Shown here in pieces: positions 1 to 5,621 of a DNA stretch of 5,621 bases (position 1 is its first letter; each line of letters opens with the position of its first letter). The stretch is taken from positions 1 through 5,621 of the forward strand of contig JAUVQB010000115.1 in the NCBI GenBank assembly GCA_030598385.1, read 5' to 3'. The notes below the pieces were generated by a model. That model was given only the letters and a program-made list of their open reading frames with translations. It searched no databases and was not told the origin of the DNA. The stretch comes from Alphaproteobacteria bacterium (GTDB taxonomy: Bacteria > Pseudomonadota > Alphaproteobacteria > Kiloniellales > JAKSDN01). Made by a program: the position numbers and the translations under genes.

Positions 1-8
1 ACCCCACC

Positions 9-212
9 GTGCAAGTCCACGTCCGCGACAACAATGTCGACCAAGCCCTGCGCGCGCTGAAAAAGAAGATGCAGCGCGAGGGCATCTTCCGGGAAATGAA
101 GCTCCGCCGCCACTTCGAGAAGCCGTCCCAGCGCCGCAAGCGCGAGCGCGCGGAGGCCAAGCGGCGCTATCGCAAGCTCTTGCGCAAGCGCTTGGAGCGC
201 GAAGGCTACTAG
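9..212 (+). CDS. rpsU: 30S ribosomal protein S21
   Basis: S21 is a small, highly basic protein of the 30S ribosomal subunit. It sits near the platform by the 3' end of 16S rRNA and helps translation initiation. The 67-residue product has the family hallmark [20 protein letters not shown] at residues 5-24, then [19 protein letters not shown], and an Arg/Lys-rich C-terminal helix; the length is normal for the family. The start is taken at GTG (position 9), which gives an N-terminus MQVHVRDN close to alphaproteobacterial S21. Only eight bases lie upstream, they are pyrimidine-rich, and any Shine-Dalgarno would fall outside the window. The frame remains open to the left edge (codons CCC ACC), so the true start could be a few codons further left. 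The gene converges on the MFS gene. Identity is secure; the start is not. Confidence 0.95.
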   Translation: MQVHVRDNNVDQALRALKKKMQREGIFREMKLRRHFEKPSQRRKRERAEAKRRYRKLLRKRLEREGY

Positions 213-225
213 GCCGAGTCCGACC

Positions 226-266
226 GGGCCGCCCGACCGCTTGCGGCGCGCGCCGGCCCCAATTTT
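226..266 (+). terminator. Possible intrinsic terminator of rpsU
   Basis: Arms GGGCCG (226-231) and CGGCCC (254-259) form a perfect six-pair all-GC stem. The 22-base interior can fold into a smaller CCG-CTTG-CGG hairpin (237-246), or alternatively a self-complementary CGGCGCGCGCCG (244-255). A short T-run, AATTTT (261-266), follows almost at once. It starts 14 bases after the rpsU stop, in the right place for termination. The T-tract is only four bases and the stem is interrupted, so this is weak by standard criteria; GC-rich intergenic DNA also folds readily by chance. Confidence 0.35.
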
Positions 267-353
267 CCAAAAATCAGCCCCTTTCACCGCCTCAGGCCGC
301 AGGCCGTATCGCCTGCTTGACCAGTGGCCCGGTGTTTTCAATTTCCGCCAAAC

Positions 354-1580
354 TCATCGGCCGACTGCCCGCACCCGCCAGGGCCGGGCAACGAGAAAAT
401 GCCCGATTGCGAAAAACGCCGTCGCCGCGATGACGAGGGCGACCGGCCACGCGGTTCCATCGTGAAACGCCCCGACGAGAAACGCGCCGACGCCGCCGAG
501 GCCCATCTCGGCCGCGCCGATCAGAGCGGCGGCATAGCCATGGCCGACGCGACTGACATCGAAGGCCCGGATCGGCGCGGTCGCCAGCACCAGGCCGAGG
601 CCGAAGGCGAACAGGCATTGGGTCGCGGTCACCCGGACCGGGGTCTCGAGGGCGCCTGCGACCAGGAGCAGAAGCGCCAGGCCGCCGACGGCGCAAAACC
701 CCAGCCCGATCGCCAACAGCCGATCGCTGCTCATGAGGCCGGCGACGCGGTTGACCAGCAAGGATCCGAGGAAATAGGCGAGCACGATCGCGGCGTAGTA
801 GTAGCCATAGTGCTCCGTGCGCACGCCCATGCGTTCGATAAAGAGGAAGGGAAAAGCGGTCACCATGGCGAACAGCCCCGCGACGACCATCCCGGCGGCC
901 AGCGCATAGGCCATGAAGGCGCTGTCGCCGAGAAGCGCAAGATAGCCGCGCAGGATGCGCCGGGGATTGACCGCGCCGGGATCGGGCTGCCGCAGGGTCT
1001 CGGGCAGGTTGCGCCAAATAAGGAAGGCGACGACCAGAATAAGGCCGGTCAACAGGAAGAAGTTGGAGCGCCACCCGAATAGGACGTGCATGTAACCGCC
1101 GATCACCGGGCCGATGGCCGGCGCGAAAGCGATGGCCATGCCGTACGCGCCAAGAACGCGTACGGCCCCGGCTTGGTTATAGATCTCGCGGATGACCGCG
1201 TAGCCGATGACCGCTTCGGCACAGGCGGTCATGCCCTGGAGCACCCGCGCCACGATCAAGGCCTCGATCGAGCCGGCAAAGGCGCAGCCGAGGCTGGCCA
1301 GGGCGAAGCCCAACATGCCGCCGAGCAGCACTGGCCGGCGGCCGATCCGATCCGAAAGCGGGCCATAGAGAAGCTGCGCCAGCGCGAAGCCGAGGAGGTT
1401 CAGGCTCATGGTGAGCTGCACCCGCTCGGCGTCGGTATCGAATACCCCTTGGAGGTGCGGCAAGGACGGGGTGTAGAGGTCGGTCGAGAGGATGCTGACG
1501 AATGACGCCGAGATGAGCAGCGCCGGGATGAGGACCGGCACGCGCGTCACGGCCGCACCGCCATCCTTCGTCTCGCCCAC
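354..1580 (-). CDS. Bcr/CflA-family MFS multidrug efflux transporter
   Basis: This is an inner-membrane major facilitator of the 12-helix proton-antiport drug-exporter type. At 408 residues it has the usual Bcr/CflA length. Visible signatures are TDLYTPSLPHL after the first helix (33-43), MFS motif A GPLSDRIGRRP (73-83) in the loop between helices 2 and 3, ARVLQGM (111-117) in helix 4, an antiporter motif C-like APAIGPVIGGYMHVLFGWR (153-171) in helix 5, and LPETL (192-196) before the central loop. Hydrophobic segments continue to about residue 398. The start is GTG (1578-1580), preceded by GGGGG (1585-1589) with rather short 4-base spacing. In-frame GTG codons at residues 11 and 14 are alternatives that would leave helix 1 intact. 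The gene lies 83 bases after pntB on the same strand, so cotranscription is possible. The substrate cannot be inferred; bicyclomycin or chloramphenicol-type resistance is only a family association. Confidence 0.88.
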   Translation of the reverse strand: MGETKDGGAAVTRVPVLIPALLISASFVSILSTDLYTPSLPHLQGVFDTDAERVQLTMSLNLLGFALAQLLYGPLSDRIGRRPVLLGGMLGFALASLGCAFAGSIEALIVARVLQGMTACAEAVIGYAVIREIYNQAGAVRVLGAYGMAIAFAPAIGPVIGGYMHVLFGWRSNFFLLTGLILVVAFLIWRNLPETLRQPDPGAVNPRRILRGYLALLGDSAFMAYALAAGMVVAGLFAMVTAFPFLFIERMGVRTEHYGYYYAAIVLAYFLGSLLVNRVAGLMSSDRLLAIGLGFCAVGGLALLLLVAGALETPVRVTATQCLFAFGLGLVLATAPIRAFDVSRVGHGYAAALIGAAEMGLGGVGAFLVGAFHDGTAWPVALVIAATAFFAIGHFLVARPWRVRAVGR

Positions 1581-1592
1581 GCCACCCCCAAT

Positions 1593-1644
1593 TCGCCGGC
1601 CGGCCAGGGCGGGCCACCGTTCGCAAGTTTATCGCCGGCCGGCC
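1593..1644. repeat. Pair of 13-base direct repeats with GGCCGGCC cores
   Basis: TCGCCGGCCGGCC occurs exactly at 1593-1605 and again at 1632-1644, 39 bases apart, in the 83-base gap between pntB and the MFS gene. Each copy contains the palindrome GGCCGGCC, so the two can also pair with each other as inverted repeats. They could be operator half-sites for a regulator of the exporter, part of a termination structure, or chance in GC-rich DNA. I do not recognise a binding protein. Confidence 0.5.
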
Positions 1645-1659
1645 TCGAGCCCCGGCGGC
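1634..1659 (-). terminator. GC-rich hairpin just after pntB
   Basis: Read on the minus strand, GCCGCCGG (1659-1652) and CCGGCCGGC (1642-1634) pair over eight base pairs with one bulged C. They enclose a nine-base loop, GGCTCGAGG. The hairpin begins five bases past the pntB stop codon, a usual place for a 3' end structure. No T-run follows (the next bases are GATAAACTT), so it is not a canonical intrinsic terminator. It could protect the pnt mRNA 3' end or attenuate read-through into the MFS gene. Confidence 0.3.
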
Positions 1660-1663
1660 TGAG

Positions 1664-3061
1664 CTAATTGCCGAGCGATTTGACGATGTCTTCGCACATC
1701 TTCTTGGCGTCGCTCAGCAACATGCGGGTTTTGTCCATGTAGAACAATGGGTTGTCGATGCCCGCGTAGCCCGAGCCCATGGTGCGCTTGATGAAGAAGA
1801 CGTTCTGGGCCTCGTCCACGTTGAGGACCGGCATGCCGTAAATGGGCGATGTCTTGTCGGTCTTGGCCGACGGGTTCGTCACGTCGTTGGCGCCGATCAC
1901 GAAGGCCACATCCGCCGCGGCGAAGTCGCGGTTGACCTCGTCCATCTCGAAGACCTCGTCATAGGGCACGGAGGCCTCGGCCAGGAGCACGTTCATGTGG
2001 CCCGGCATGCGCCCCGCCACGGGATGGATGGCGTAGATCACTTCGACGCCCTCGTTCTTCAGCAGATCGGCCATCTCGCGCAGGGCGTGCTGGGCCTGGG
2101 CGACCGCGAAGCCGTAGCCGGGGATGATGATCACCTTCTCGGCGTTGCGCATCATGAAGGCCGCGTCCTCGGCCGAGCCCAGCTGATAGGTCTTGTCGCC
2201 CAAATCGGCCGCGGCCGCGGCGGTTTCGCCGCCGAACCCGCCGAGGATGACCGAGACGAACGAGCGGTTCATGCCCTTGCACATGATGTAGCTCAGGATC
2301 GCGCCCGAGGAGCCCACCAAGGAGCCGGCGATGATGAGGAGGTTGTTCTCCAGGGTGAAGCCGATGCCGGCCGCCGCCCAGCCCGAATAGGAGTTGAGCA
2401 TCGAGATCACCACCGGCATGTCGGCGCCGCCGATGGGAATGATGATCAGCACGCCCAAGGCCAGGGTGACCAGAATGATCAGCCAGAAGGCGACGCCTGA
2501 TTCGGCACGGCACAGCCAGATGACCAGAAGCACCGTCAGGATGCCGAGGCCCAGGTTGAGCCAGTGCTGCATCGCGAAGACGATCGGCCGGCCGCTCATG
2601 ATGCCCTGCAGCTTGAGGAAGGCGATGACCGAGCCGGTGAAGGTAATCGCGCCAATGGCCACGCCGACCGACATCTCGATGAGCGAGTTGAGCTTGATCG
2701 CCCCGGGCGACCCGATGCCGTAAGCGCTGGGGTTATAGAAGGCCGCCACCGCCACGAAGACCGCCGCGAGGCCGACCAGCGAATGGAAAGCCGCGACCAA
2801 TTGCGGCAACGCCGTCATCTGAACCCTGAGCGCGATAACCGTGCCGATCGAGCCGCCGATCAGAACGCCGGCGAAAATCGTCAGCAGATTCAGGCCAACA
2901 TTTGGCAGCACCAGGAGCGTCGTCAGCACGGCGATCGCCATGCCGATCATGCCGAAGAAGTTGCCGCGCCGGCTCGTTTCGGGGTGCGACAGGCCCTTCA
3001 GGGCCATGATGAAGCAGACTGAAGCAATCAGGTAGAACAGCGCTGCGAAGTTTGCGTCCAT
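1664..3061 (-). CDS. pntB: NAD(P) transhydrogenase subunit beta (PntB)
   Basis: PntB carries most of the proton-conducting membrane domain (dII) and the NADP(H)-binding domain (dIII) of the proton-translocating transhydrogenase. Its 465 residues match the family length (about 462-464). Residues 1-275 hold the membrane helices, with H93 in AAFHSLVGLAA (equivalent to the proton-pathway His91 of E. coli), GGADMPVV (211-218, conserved Asp at 214), MLNSYSGWAA (221-230) and SSGAILSYIMCKGMNRSF (251-268). The soluble dIII follows: GYGFAVAQAQ (315-324), IHPVAGRMPGHMNVLL (345-360), GANDVTNP (390-397), and KRTMGSGYAG (425-434), whose Lys-Arg and Tyr contact NADP in known structures. The start is ATG (3061), preceded by GGGGG (3069-3073) at seven-base spacing, 15 bases after the pntAB stop. 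No domain is missing or broken. Confidence 0.98.
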   Translation of the reverse strand: MDANFAALFYLIASVCFIMALKGLSHPETSRRGNFFGMIGMAIAVLTTLLVLPNVGLNLLTIFAGVLIGGSIGTVIALRVQMTALPQLVAAFHSLVGLAAVFVAVAAFYNPSAYGIGSPGAIKLNSLIEMSVGVAIGAITFTGSVIAFLKLQGIMSGRPIVFAMQHWLNLGLGILTVLLVIWLCRAESGVAFWLIILVTLALGVLIIIPIGGADMPVVISMLNSYSGWAAAGIGFTLENNLLIIAGSLVGSSGAILSYIMCKGMNRSFVSVILGGFGGETAAAAADLGDKTYQLGSAEDAAFMMRNAEKVIIIPGYGFAVAQAQHALREMADLLKNEGVEVIYAIHPVAGRMPGHMNVLLAEASVPYDEVFEMDEVNRDFAAADVAFVIGANDVTNPSAKTDKTSPIYGMPVLNVDEAQNVFFIKRTMGSGYAGIDNPLFYMDKTRMLLSDAKKMCEDIVKSLGN

Positions 3062-3076
3062 AACCCTACCCCCGCC

Positions 3077-3490
3077 CTAGCGCTTCTTCTTCTTGAACAT
3101 CGACAGCATTCGGTGGGTCACCAGAAAGCCGCCGAAGATGTTGATGCTGGCCAGCGTCACCGCGAGGAATCCCATGACGTCGCTCACCCCGCCGCCGCCT
3201 GAGCCGGCCGCGATCAAACCGCCGACGATGATGACCGAGGAGATCGCGTTGGTGACGCCCATCAGGGGCGAGTGCAGCGCCGGGGTGACTCTCCACACCA
3301 CGTGGTAACCGACGAAGACCGCCAGCACCAGCACGGTCAGGCCGATCACAATCGGCGAAAGCCCCGCGTGCTCCACCACCTGGGCGGAAGACTGTGCGAT
3401 CTCCTGGGCTAGACCCGACAGGCCCTCGGACAAGCTCTGCGCCTGTTCGGCCAGGTCGCCCGCCTGGCGGGATAAGGGTTCACTCGCCAT
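3077..3490 (-). CDS. pntAB: NAD(P) transhydrogenase alpha, membrane part (PntAB)
   Basis: This separate small membrane subunit corresponds to the C-terminal membrane portion of single-chain E. coli PntA, and it joins PntB to build the proton channel domain. The 137-residue product has three likely membrane helices (about 46-65, 78-95, 105-125). The family signature [20 protein letters not shown] lies at 66-85, with a second motif [22 protein letters not shown] (108-129, key residues SINIFGGF) and a basic tail KKKKR. Residues 1-40 form a Leu/Ala/Gln-rich, probably helical segment before the first membrane helix. The ATG at 3488-3490 was chosen because GAGGAGG (3500-3506) lies nine bases upstream and because the frame further upstream encodes only Arg/Pro-rich sequence antisense-like to nothing known. 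It overlaps the 3' end of pntAA by 11 bases, suggesting translational coupling. Confidence 0.96.
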   Translation of the reverse strand: MASEPLSRQAGDLAEQAQSLSEGLSGLAQEIAQSSAQVVEHAGLSPIVIGLTVLVLAVFVGYHVVWRVTPALHSPLMGVTNAISSVIIVGGLIAAGSGGGGVSDVMGFLAVTLASINIFGGFLVTHRMLSMFKKKKR

Positions 3491-4745
3491 CGCTCTTATC
3501 CTCCTCGGGGCCGTCCTCGGCGCGCTCCTCGGCACCCGCTTCGGCCTCGCCGCCCGCTTCCGGGCTCGTCGGGGCCGCGGGCTCCGCGTCCTTTTTCGGC
3601 TCGGCCGGGGCAAGGGCCGGGTGCACCACCGCGCCGTCACGCGTGACAAGCGTGCCCGCGATGATCTCGTCGTCCATGTCGATCACCAGCTCCTTGGTTT
3701 CCTTGTCGATCAAAAGCTCGAGGAAGTTCAGCACATTGCGCGCGTAGAGCTGGCTCGTATCGGCGGCCAGGCGGCTCGCCACGTTCAAGTGGCCGACAAT
3801 CTTGACGCCGCCCTTGGCGACGACCTTGCCCGCCTGGGTGAGCTCGCAGTTGCCGCCGGTCTCGACCGCGAGATCGACGATGACCGAACCCGGCTTCATG
3901 GACTTCACCATGTTCGCCGAGACAAGTTTCGGCGCCGGCCGGCCGGGGATCGCCGCGGTCGTGATCACCAGGTCCATCTTTGGAATGGTCTCGGCGATCA
4001 GGGCCGCCTGTTTCTCCTTATAGGCGCCCGACATCTCCTTGGCGTATCCGCCGGCGGTCTCCGCCTGCCGGAACTCCTCGTCCTCGACGGCGACGAATTT
4101 GCCGCCCAGGGATTCGACCTGCTCCTTGGCGGCCGGGCGCACGTCGGTGGCATGGACCACGGCGCCCAGCCGGCGCGCGGTGGCGATCGCCTGCAGGCCG
4201 GCCACGCCGGCCCCCATGACCAAGACGTTGGCCGGATTGATGCGGCCGGCCGCCGTCATCATCATGGGAAAGGCCTTTCCGAATTCCGCCGCCCCGTCCA
4301 ACACGGCCTTGTAACCGGCGAGATTGGCCTGGCTGGACAGCACGTCCATGGATTGGGCGCGGGTCACGCGCGGCATGAGGTCCATGGCGAAAGCCGTCAC
4401 GCCGGCCTCGGCGAGCGCCTTGATCTCGTCTTGCGCGCGCAAGGCATCAAGGTGCGCGATCAGCACGGTCCCCTTGGCGAACAGGCCTAGCTCGTCCTCC
4501 TTGCCGCCGATCTGTGGGCCTTGCACCTTGAGGACCACATCGGCGGCGGCGATCGCGGCCTTGGCGCTTGCGGCAATATCCGCGCCGGCGTCCTGATAAG
4601 CCCGGTCGACGATTGCGGCCCCTGTCCCGGCGCCTTTTTCCACCACCACTTCACAGCCGAGCCCGACAATCTTCTTCACGGTCTCTGGCGATCCGGCCAC
4701 ACGCGTCTCGTGCGCGCGCCGTTCCTTGGGAATGGCGATTTTCAT
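3480..4745 (-). CDS. pntAA: NAD(P) transhydrogenase alpha, NAD(H)-binding subunit (PntAA)
   Basis: PntAA is the peripheral cytoplasmic domain I subunit that binds NAD(H) and passes hydride to NADP+ on PntB. The fold has two Rossmann-like lobes and resembles alanine dehydrogenase. Seen here are [20 protein letters not shown] (1-20), [20 protein letters not shown] (125-144), which holds the Arg, Gln, Asp and Ser residues used around nicotinamide in R. rubrum dI, the dinucleotide motif GAGVAGLQA (178-186), ATDVRP (199-204) with the acidic residue that selects NAD over NADP, and the mobile loop GGYAKEM (232-238). The core ends near residue 380 and is followed by about 40 residues of acidic Ala/Glu/Pro-rich tail, so 421 residues exceeds the roughly 384 of R. 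rubrum. The start is ATG (4745); its Shine-Dalgarno is weak (ACGGA in GACGGACCG). It is the first gene of pntAA-pntAB-pntB. Confidence 0.97.
   Translation of the reverse strand: MKIAIPKERRAHETRVAGSPETVKKIVGLGCEVVVEKGAGTGAAIVDRAYQDAGADIAASAKAAIAAADVVLKVQGPQIGGKEDELGLFAKGTVLIAHLDALRAQDEIKALAEAGVTAFAMDLMPRVTRAQSMDVLSSQANLAGYKAVLDGAAEFGKAFPMMMTAAGRINPANVLVMGAGVAGLQAIATARRLGAVVHATDVRPAAKEQVESLGGKFVAVEDEEFRQAETAGGYAKEMSGAYKEKQAALIAETIPKMDLVITTAAIPGRPAPKLVSANMVKSMKPGSVIVDLAVETGGNCELTQAGKVVAKGGVKIVGHLNVASRLAADTSQLYARNVLNFLELLIDKETKELVIDMDDEIIAGTLVTRDGAVVHPALAPAEPKKDAEPAAPTSPEAGGEAEAGAEERAEDGPEEDKSDGE
3500..3506 (-). promoter_or_regulatory. Shine-Dalgarno of pntAB inside pntAA
   Basis: On the minus strand GAGGAGG lies nine bases before the pntAB ATG. 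It is the strongest ribosome binding site in the window and fixes the start of pntAB. The same bases are the Glu-Glu codons near the end of the acidic PntAA tail (PEEDKSDGE), so the site is embedded in the coding sequence of the preceding gene, with start and stop codons overlapping downstream. Confidence 0.8.
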
Positions 4746-4746
4746 C

Positions 4747-4852
4747 GGTCCGTCAGTCCGGCTGTTGAGATTGCCCCCGCATGCCCCCCCGCAGCATGGC
4801 CCCCCGCAGCATGGCCCCCTGGAAGGCTGTGGCCAAGATGGCGCGACGGACC
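4747..4852 (-). repeat. 8-base inverted repeat bracketing the pntAA leader
   Basis: GGTCCGTC at 4747-4754 and its exact reverse complement GACGGACC at 4845-4852 enclose 90 bases that contain the G-tract repeat. On the pnt-sense strand the inner arm, GACGGACC, ends one base before the pntAA start codon and contains the only Shine-Dalgarno-like bases (ACGGA). In a transcript reading through from the ubiB-like gene the arms could pair and mask the ribosome binding site. The match is exact, but an 8-base match within about 120 GC-rich bases is not very improbable. Confidence 0.35.
4774..4819 (-). repeat. Tandem 15-base G-tract repeat, candidate G-quadruplex
   Basis: On the plus strand CCCCCCGCAGCATGG occurs twice in direct tandem (4785-4799 and 4800-4814). 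It is preceded by a shortened copy, CCCCCGCATG (4774-4783), and followed by another C-run (4815-4819). The pnt-sense strand therefore carries runs of 5, 6, 7 and 5 guanines separated by CCATGCTGC, CCATGCTGC and CATGC (loops of 9, 9 and 5). Four such tracts can form an intramolecular G-quadruplex, although two loops exceed the usual seven-base limit. The block lies 28-74 bases upstream of the pntAA start codon, in its likely promoter or 5' leader. Copy number and G-run length are expected to be slippage-prone. Confidence 0.75.
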
Positions 4853-4863
4853 CTGTTTGCCAA
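4835..4863 (-). promoter_or_regulatory. Weak candidate promoter for the pnt operon
   Basis: On the minus strand TTGGCA (4863-4858; five of six bases match the -35 consensus) is followed after 17 bases by CATCTT (4840-4835; three of six match the -10 consensus). It lies in the only noncoding stretch upstream of pntAA. If real, transcription would begin near 4828 and the G-tract repeat would be in the 5' untranslated leader. The -10 match is poor. Since no terminator is visible after the ubiB-like gene, read-through from it is an equally possible source of pnt mRNA. Confidence 0.2.
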
Positions 4864-4870
4864 GGATTTA

Positions 4871-5621
4871 TCAGTCTGCGACGGGCACGCCGGCGCTCTT
4901 CAGGGCCGCTTTCTGCCGCCTCGCCAATTTCTTTTCGTCGAAGTCGTCGATCAGTTCGTGAAACAGGCGGTGCCAGTTGATATCGGCCTTGAGGTGCATG
5001 AAGACGGACCCGAGTCCGATCGCCGCCCGGTCCATGAGGACGAACTCGCGCGGCGGCCTGACGCCGCCCAGCCGGCGCAGCTCCTGGTGCACCTGATTGA
5101 CCACCCGCGCGCCATAGATCCCGCTTTCGCCTTCCATGATGGGCTGCCGGCGATCCTCCAGCAGCGGCGCATAGAGAAATCGCGCCCAGATGTTGAGCGC
5201 ATCGAGGAGTTCGCGCCCGAGATCGTGAAACCCCCAGGTCTCGTATGCCGAAATCGCCAGATCCTCATCGTCGTCCCTGAAGGCGCGATAAAGGTCGATC
5301 ACCCCGCGCACGAAGGGCGGCGGGAAAACGCGAATGCAGCCGAAGTCGAGCAGGTTGACCGTGCCGTCTTCGCGCAGGGTGTAGTTGCCAAGGTGCGGAT
5401 CGCCATGGATTACACCGTAGTTGTAGAACGGCAGGTACCAGGCCCGGAACATGTTGAGGGCGACCCGGTTGCGCAGCCCCGGATCCTCGTGCTTGTCGAC
5501 AAACGCGAGCAGCGGACTGCCCTCGAGCCATGTCATGGTGAGCAGCCGATCGGTGCAGAGGTCCTCCAGGGTATCGGGAATGACGACACCCGCCTCGCCG
5601 GCCAACATGCGGGCATAGAGG
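4871..5621 (-). CDS. UbiB/ABC1 (AarF) kinase-like protein, C-terminal part
   Basis: The gene runs off the right edge; 249 codons plus the stop are visible. The frame is open to the edge (LYAR precedes the first internal Met), so the ATG at 5606-5608 is not the true start. The family is an atypical protein-kinase-like fold, usually membrane-associated, with members that support ubiquinone biosynthesis or lipid handling. Visible are TMTWLEGSPL, the catalytic-loop equivalent HGDPHLGN at visible residues 72-79 (canonical HGDPHPGN), and the metal-binding DFG at 92-94, then a helical C-terminal region. The KxGQ motif and nucleotide-binding N-lobe are outside the window. The end carries tandem in-frame stops TGA TAA. 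Family assignment is firm. Whether it is the true ubiquinone-pathway UbiB or a paralogue cannot be told, so no symbol is given. It lies 125 bases upstream of pntAA on the same strand. Confidence 0.88.
   Translation of the reverse strand, partial: LYARMLAGEAGVVIPDTLEDLCTDRLLTMTWLEGSPLLAFVDKHEDPGLRNRVALNMFRAWYLPFYNYGVIHGDPHLGNYTLREDGTVNLLDFGCIRVFPPPFVRGVIDLYRAFRDDDEDLAISAYETWGFHDLGRELLDALNIWARFLYAPLLEDRRQPIMEGESGIYGARVVNQVHQELRRLGGVRPPREFVLMDRAAIGLGSVFMHLKADINWHRLFHELIDDFDEKKLARRQKAALKSAGVPVAD

Noticed and set aside
324..1082. Long plus-strand open frame of 252 codons antisense to the MFS gene
   Set aside because: The product is rich in Arg, Gly, His and Asp with no recognisable domain, and lies opposite a well-supported MFS gene. 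It is the expected by-product of high third-position GC.
1959..2513. Minus-strand frame of 184 codons inside pntB
   Set aside because: It is Arg/His/Gly-rich sequence in an alternative frame of pntB, whose own frame is fully conserved.
3077..3649. Longer 190-residue version of PntAB starting upstream
   Set aside because: The extra 53 residues are Arg/Pro-rich and overlap the pntAA coding region; the internal ATG at 3490 has a strong GAGGAGG site and gives the usual family length.
3621..4490. Long plus-strand open frame of 289 codons antisense to pntAA
   Set aside because: It is a shadow of the conserved pntAA gene, low-complexity and without a family signature; strong GC bias suppresses antisense stop codons.
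4774..4819. The tandem repeat as a CRISPR array or mobile-element end
   Set aside because: There are only two full 15-base copies without spacers, and no transposase, cas gene or target-site duplication is present.
5606..5608. ATG as the start of the UbiB-like gene
   Set aside because: The frame continues open to the right edge with plausible sequence, and the protein lacks the N-terminal KxGQ region, so this is an internal Met of a truncated gene.

Overview
This GC-rich window comes most likely from an alphaproteobacterium. The pyridine nucleotide transhydrogenase is split into three polypeptides (PntAA, PntAB, PntB), as in Rhodospirillum rubrum, and both S21 and the Pnt subunits closely match alphaproteobacterial family members as I remember them. 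No database search was possible, so species and order are not claimed.

Layout from left to right. Positions 9-212 (+) encode ribosomal protein S21 (rpsU), possibly with its true start just left of the window. Positions 213-353 are a short convergent gap with a possible terminator for rpsU. All remaining genes lie on the minus strand, so transcription runs from right to left. They are a 3'-terminal fragment of a UbiB/ABC1 (AarF) kinase-like gene (4871 to the right edge), pntAA (3480-4745), pntAB (3077-3490), pntB (1664-3061) and a Bcr/CflA-type MFS exporter (354-1580).

The three pnt genes form a tight operon: pntAA and pntAB overlap by 11 bases and pntAB and pntB are 15 bases apart. Their products make the membrane-bound, proton-translocating transhydrogenase, which uses the proton motive force to drive hydride transfer from NADH to NADP+. 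PntAA is the soluble NAD(H) domain, PntAB plus the N-terminal part of PntB form the membrane domain, and the C-terminal part of PntB is the NADP(H) domain. All diagnostic motifs appear intact. The MFS gene follows after 83 bases and could be cotranscribed or independent.

The coding content is ordinary housekeeping and I see no novel gene system, mobile element, CRISPR array or RNA gene. The one distinctive piece of noncoding structure is the 125-base gap between the ubiB-like gene and pntAA. It holds a tandem 15-base repeat that places four runs of 5 to 7 guanines on the pnt-sense strand just upstream of pntAA (a candidate G-quadruplex), an 8-base inverted repeat whose inner arm sits next to the pntAA start codon, and a small open frame running through the repeats.
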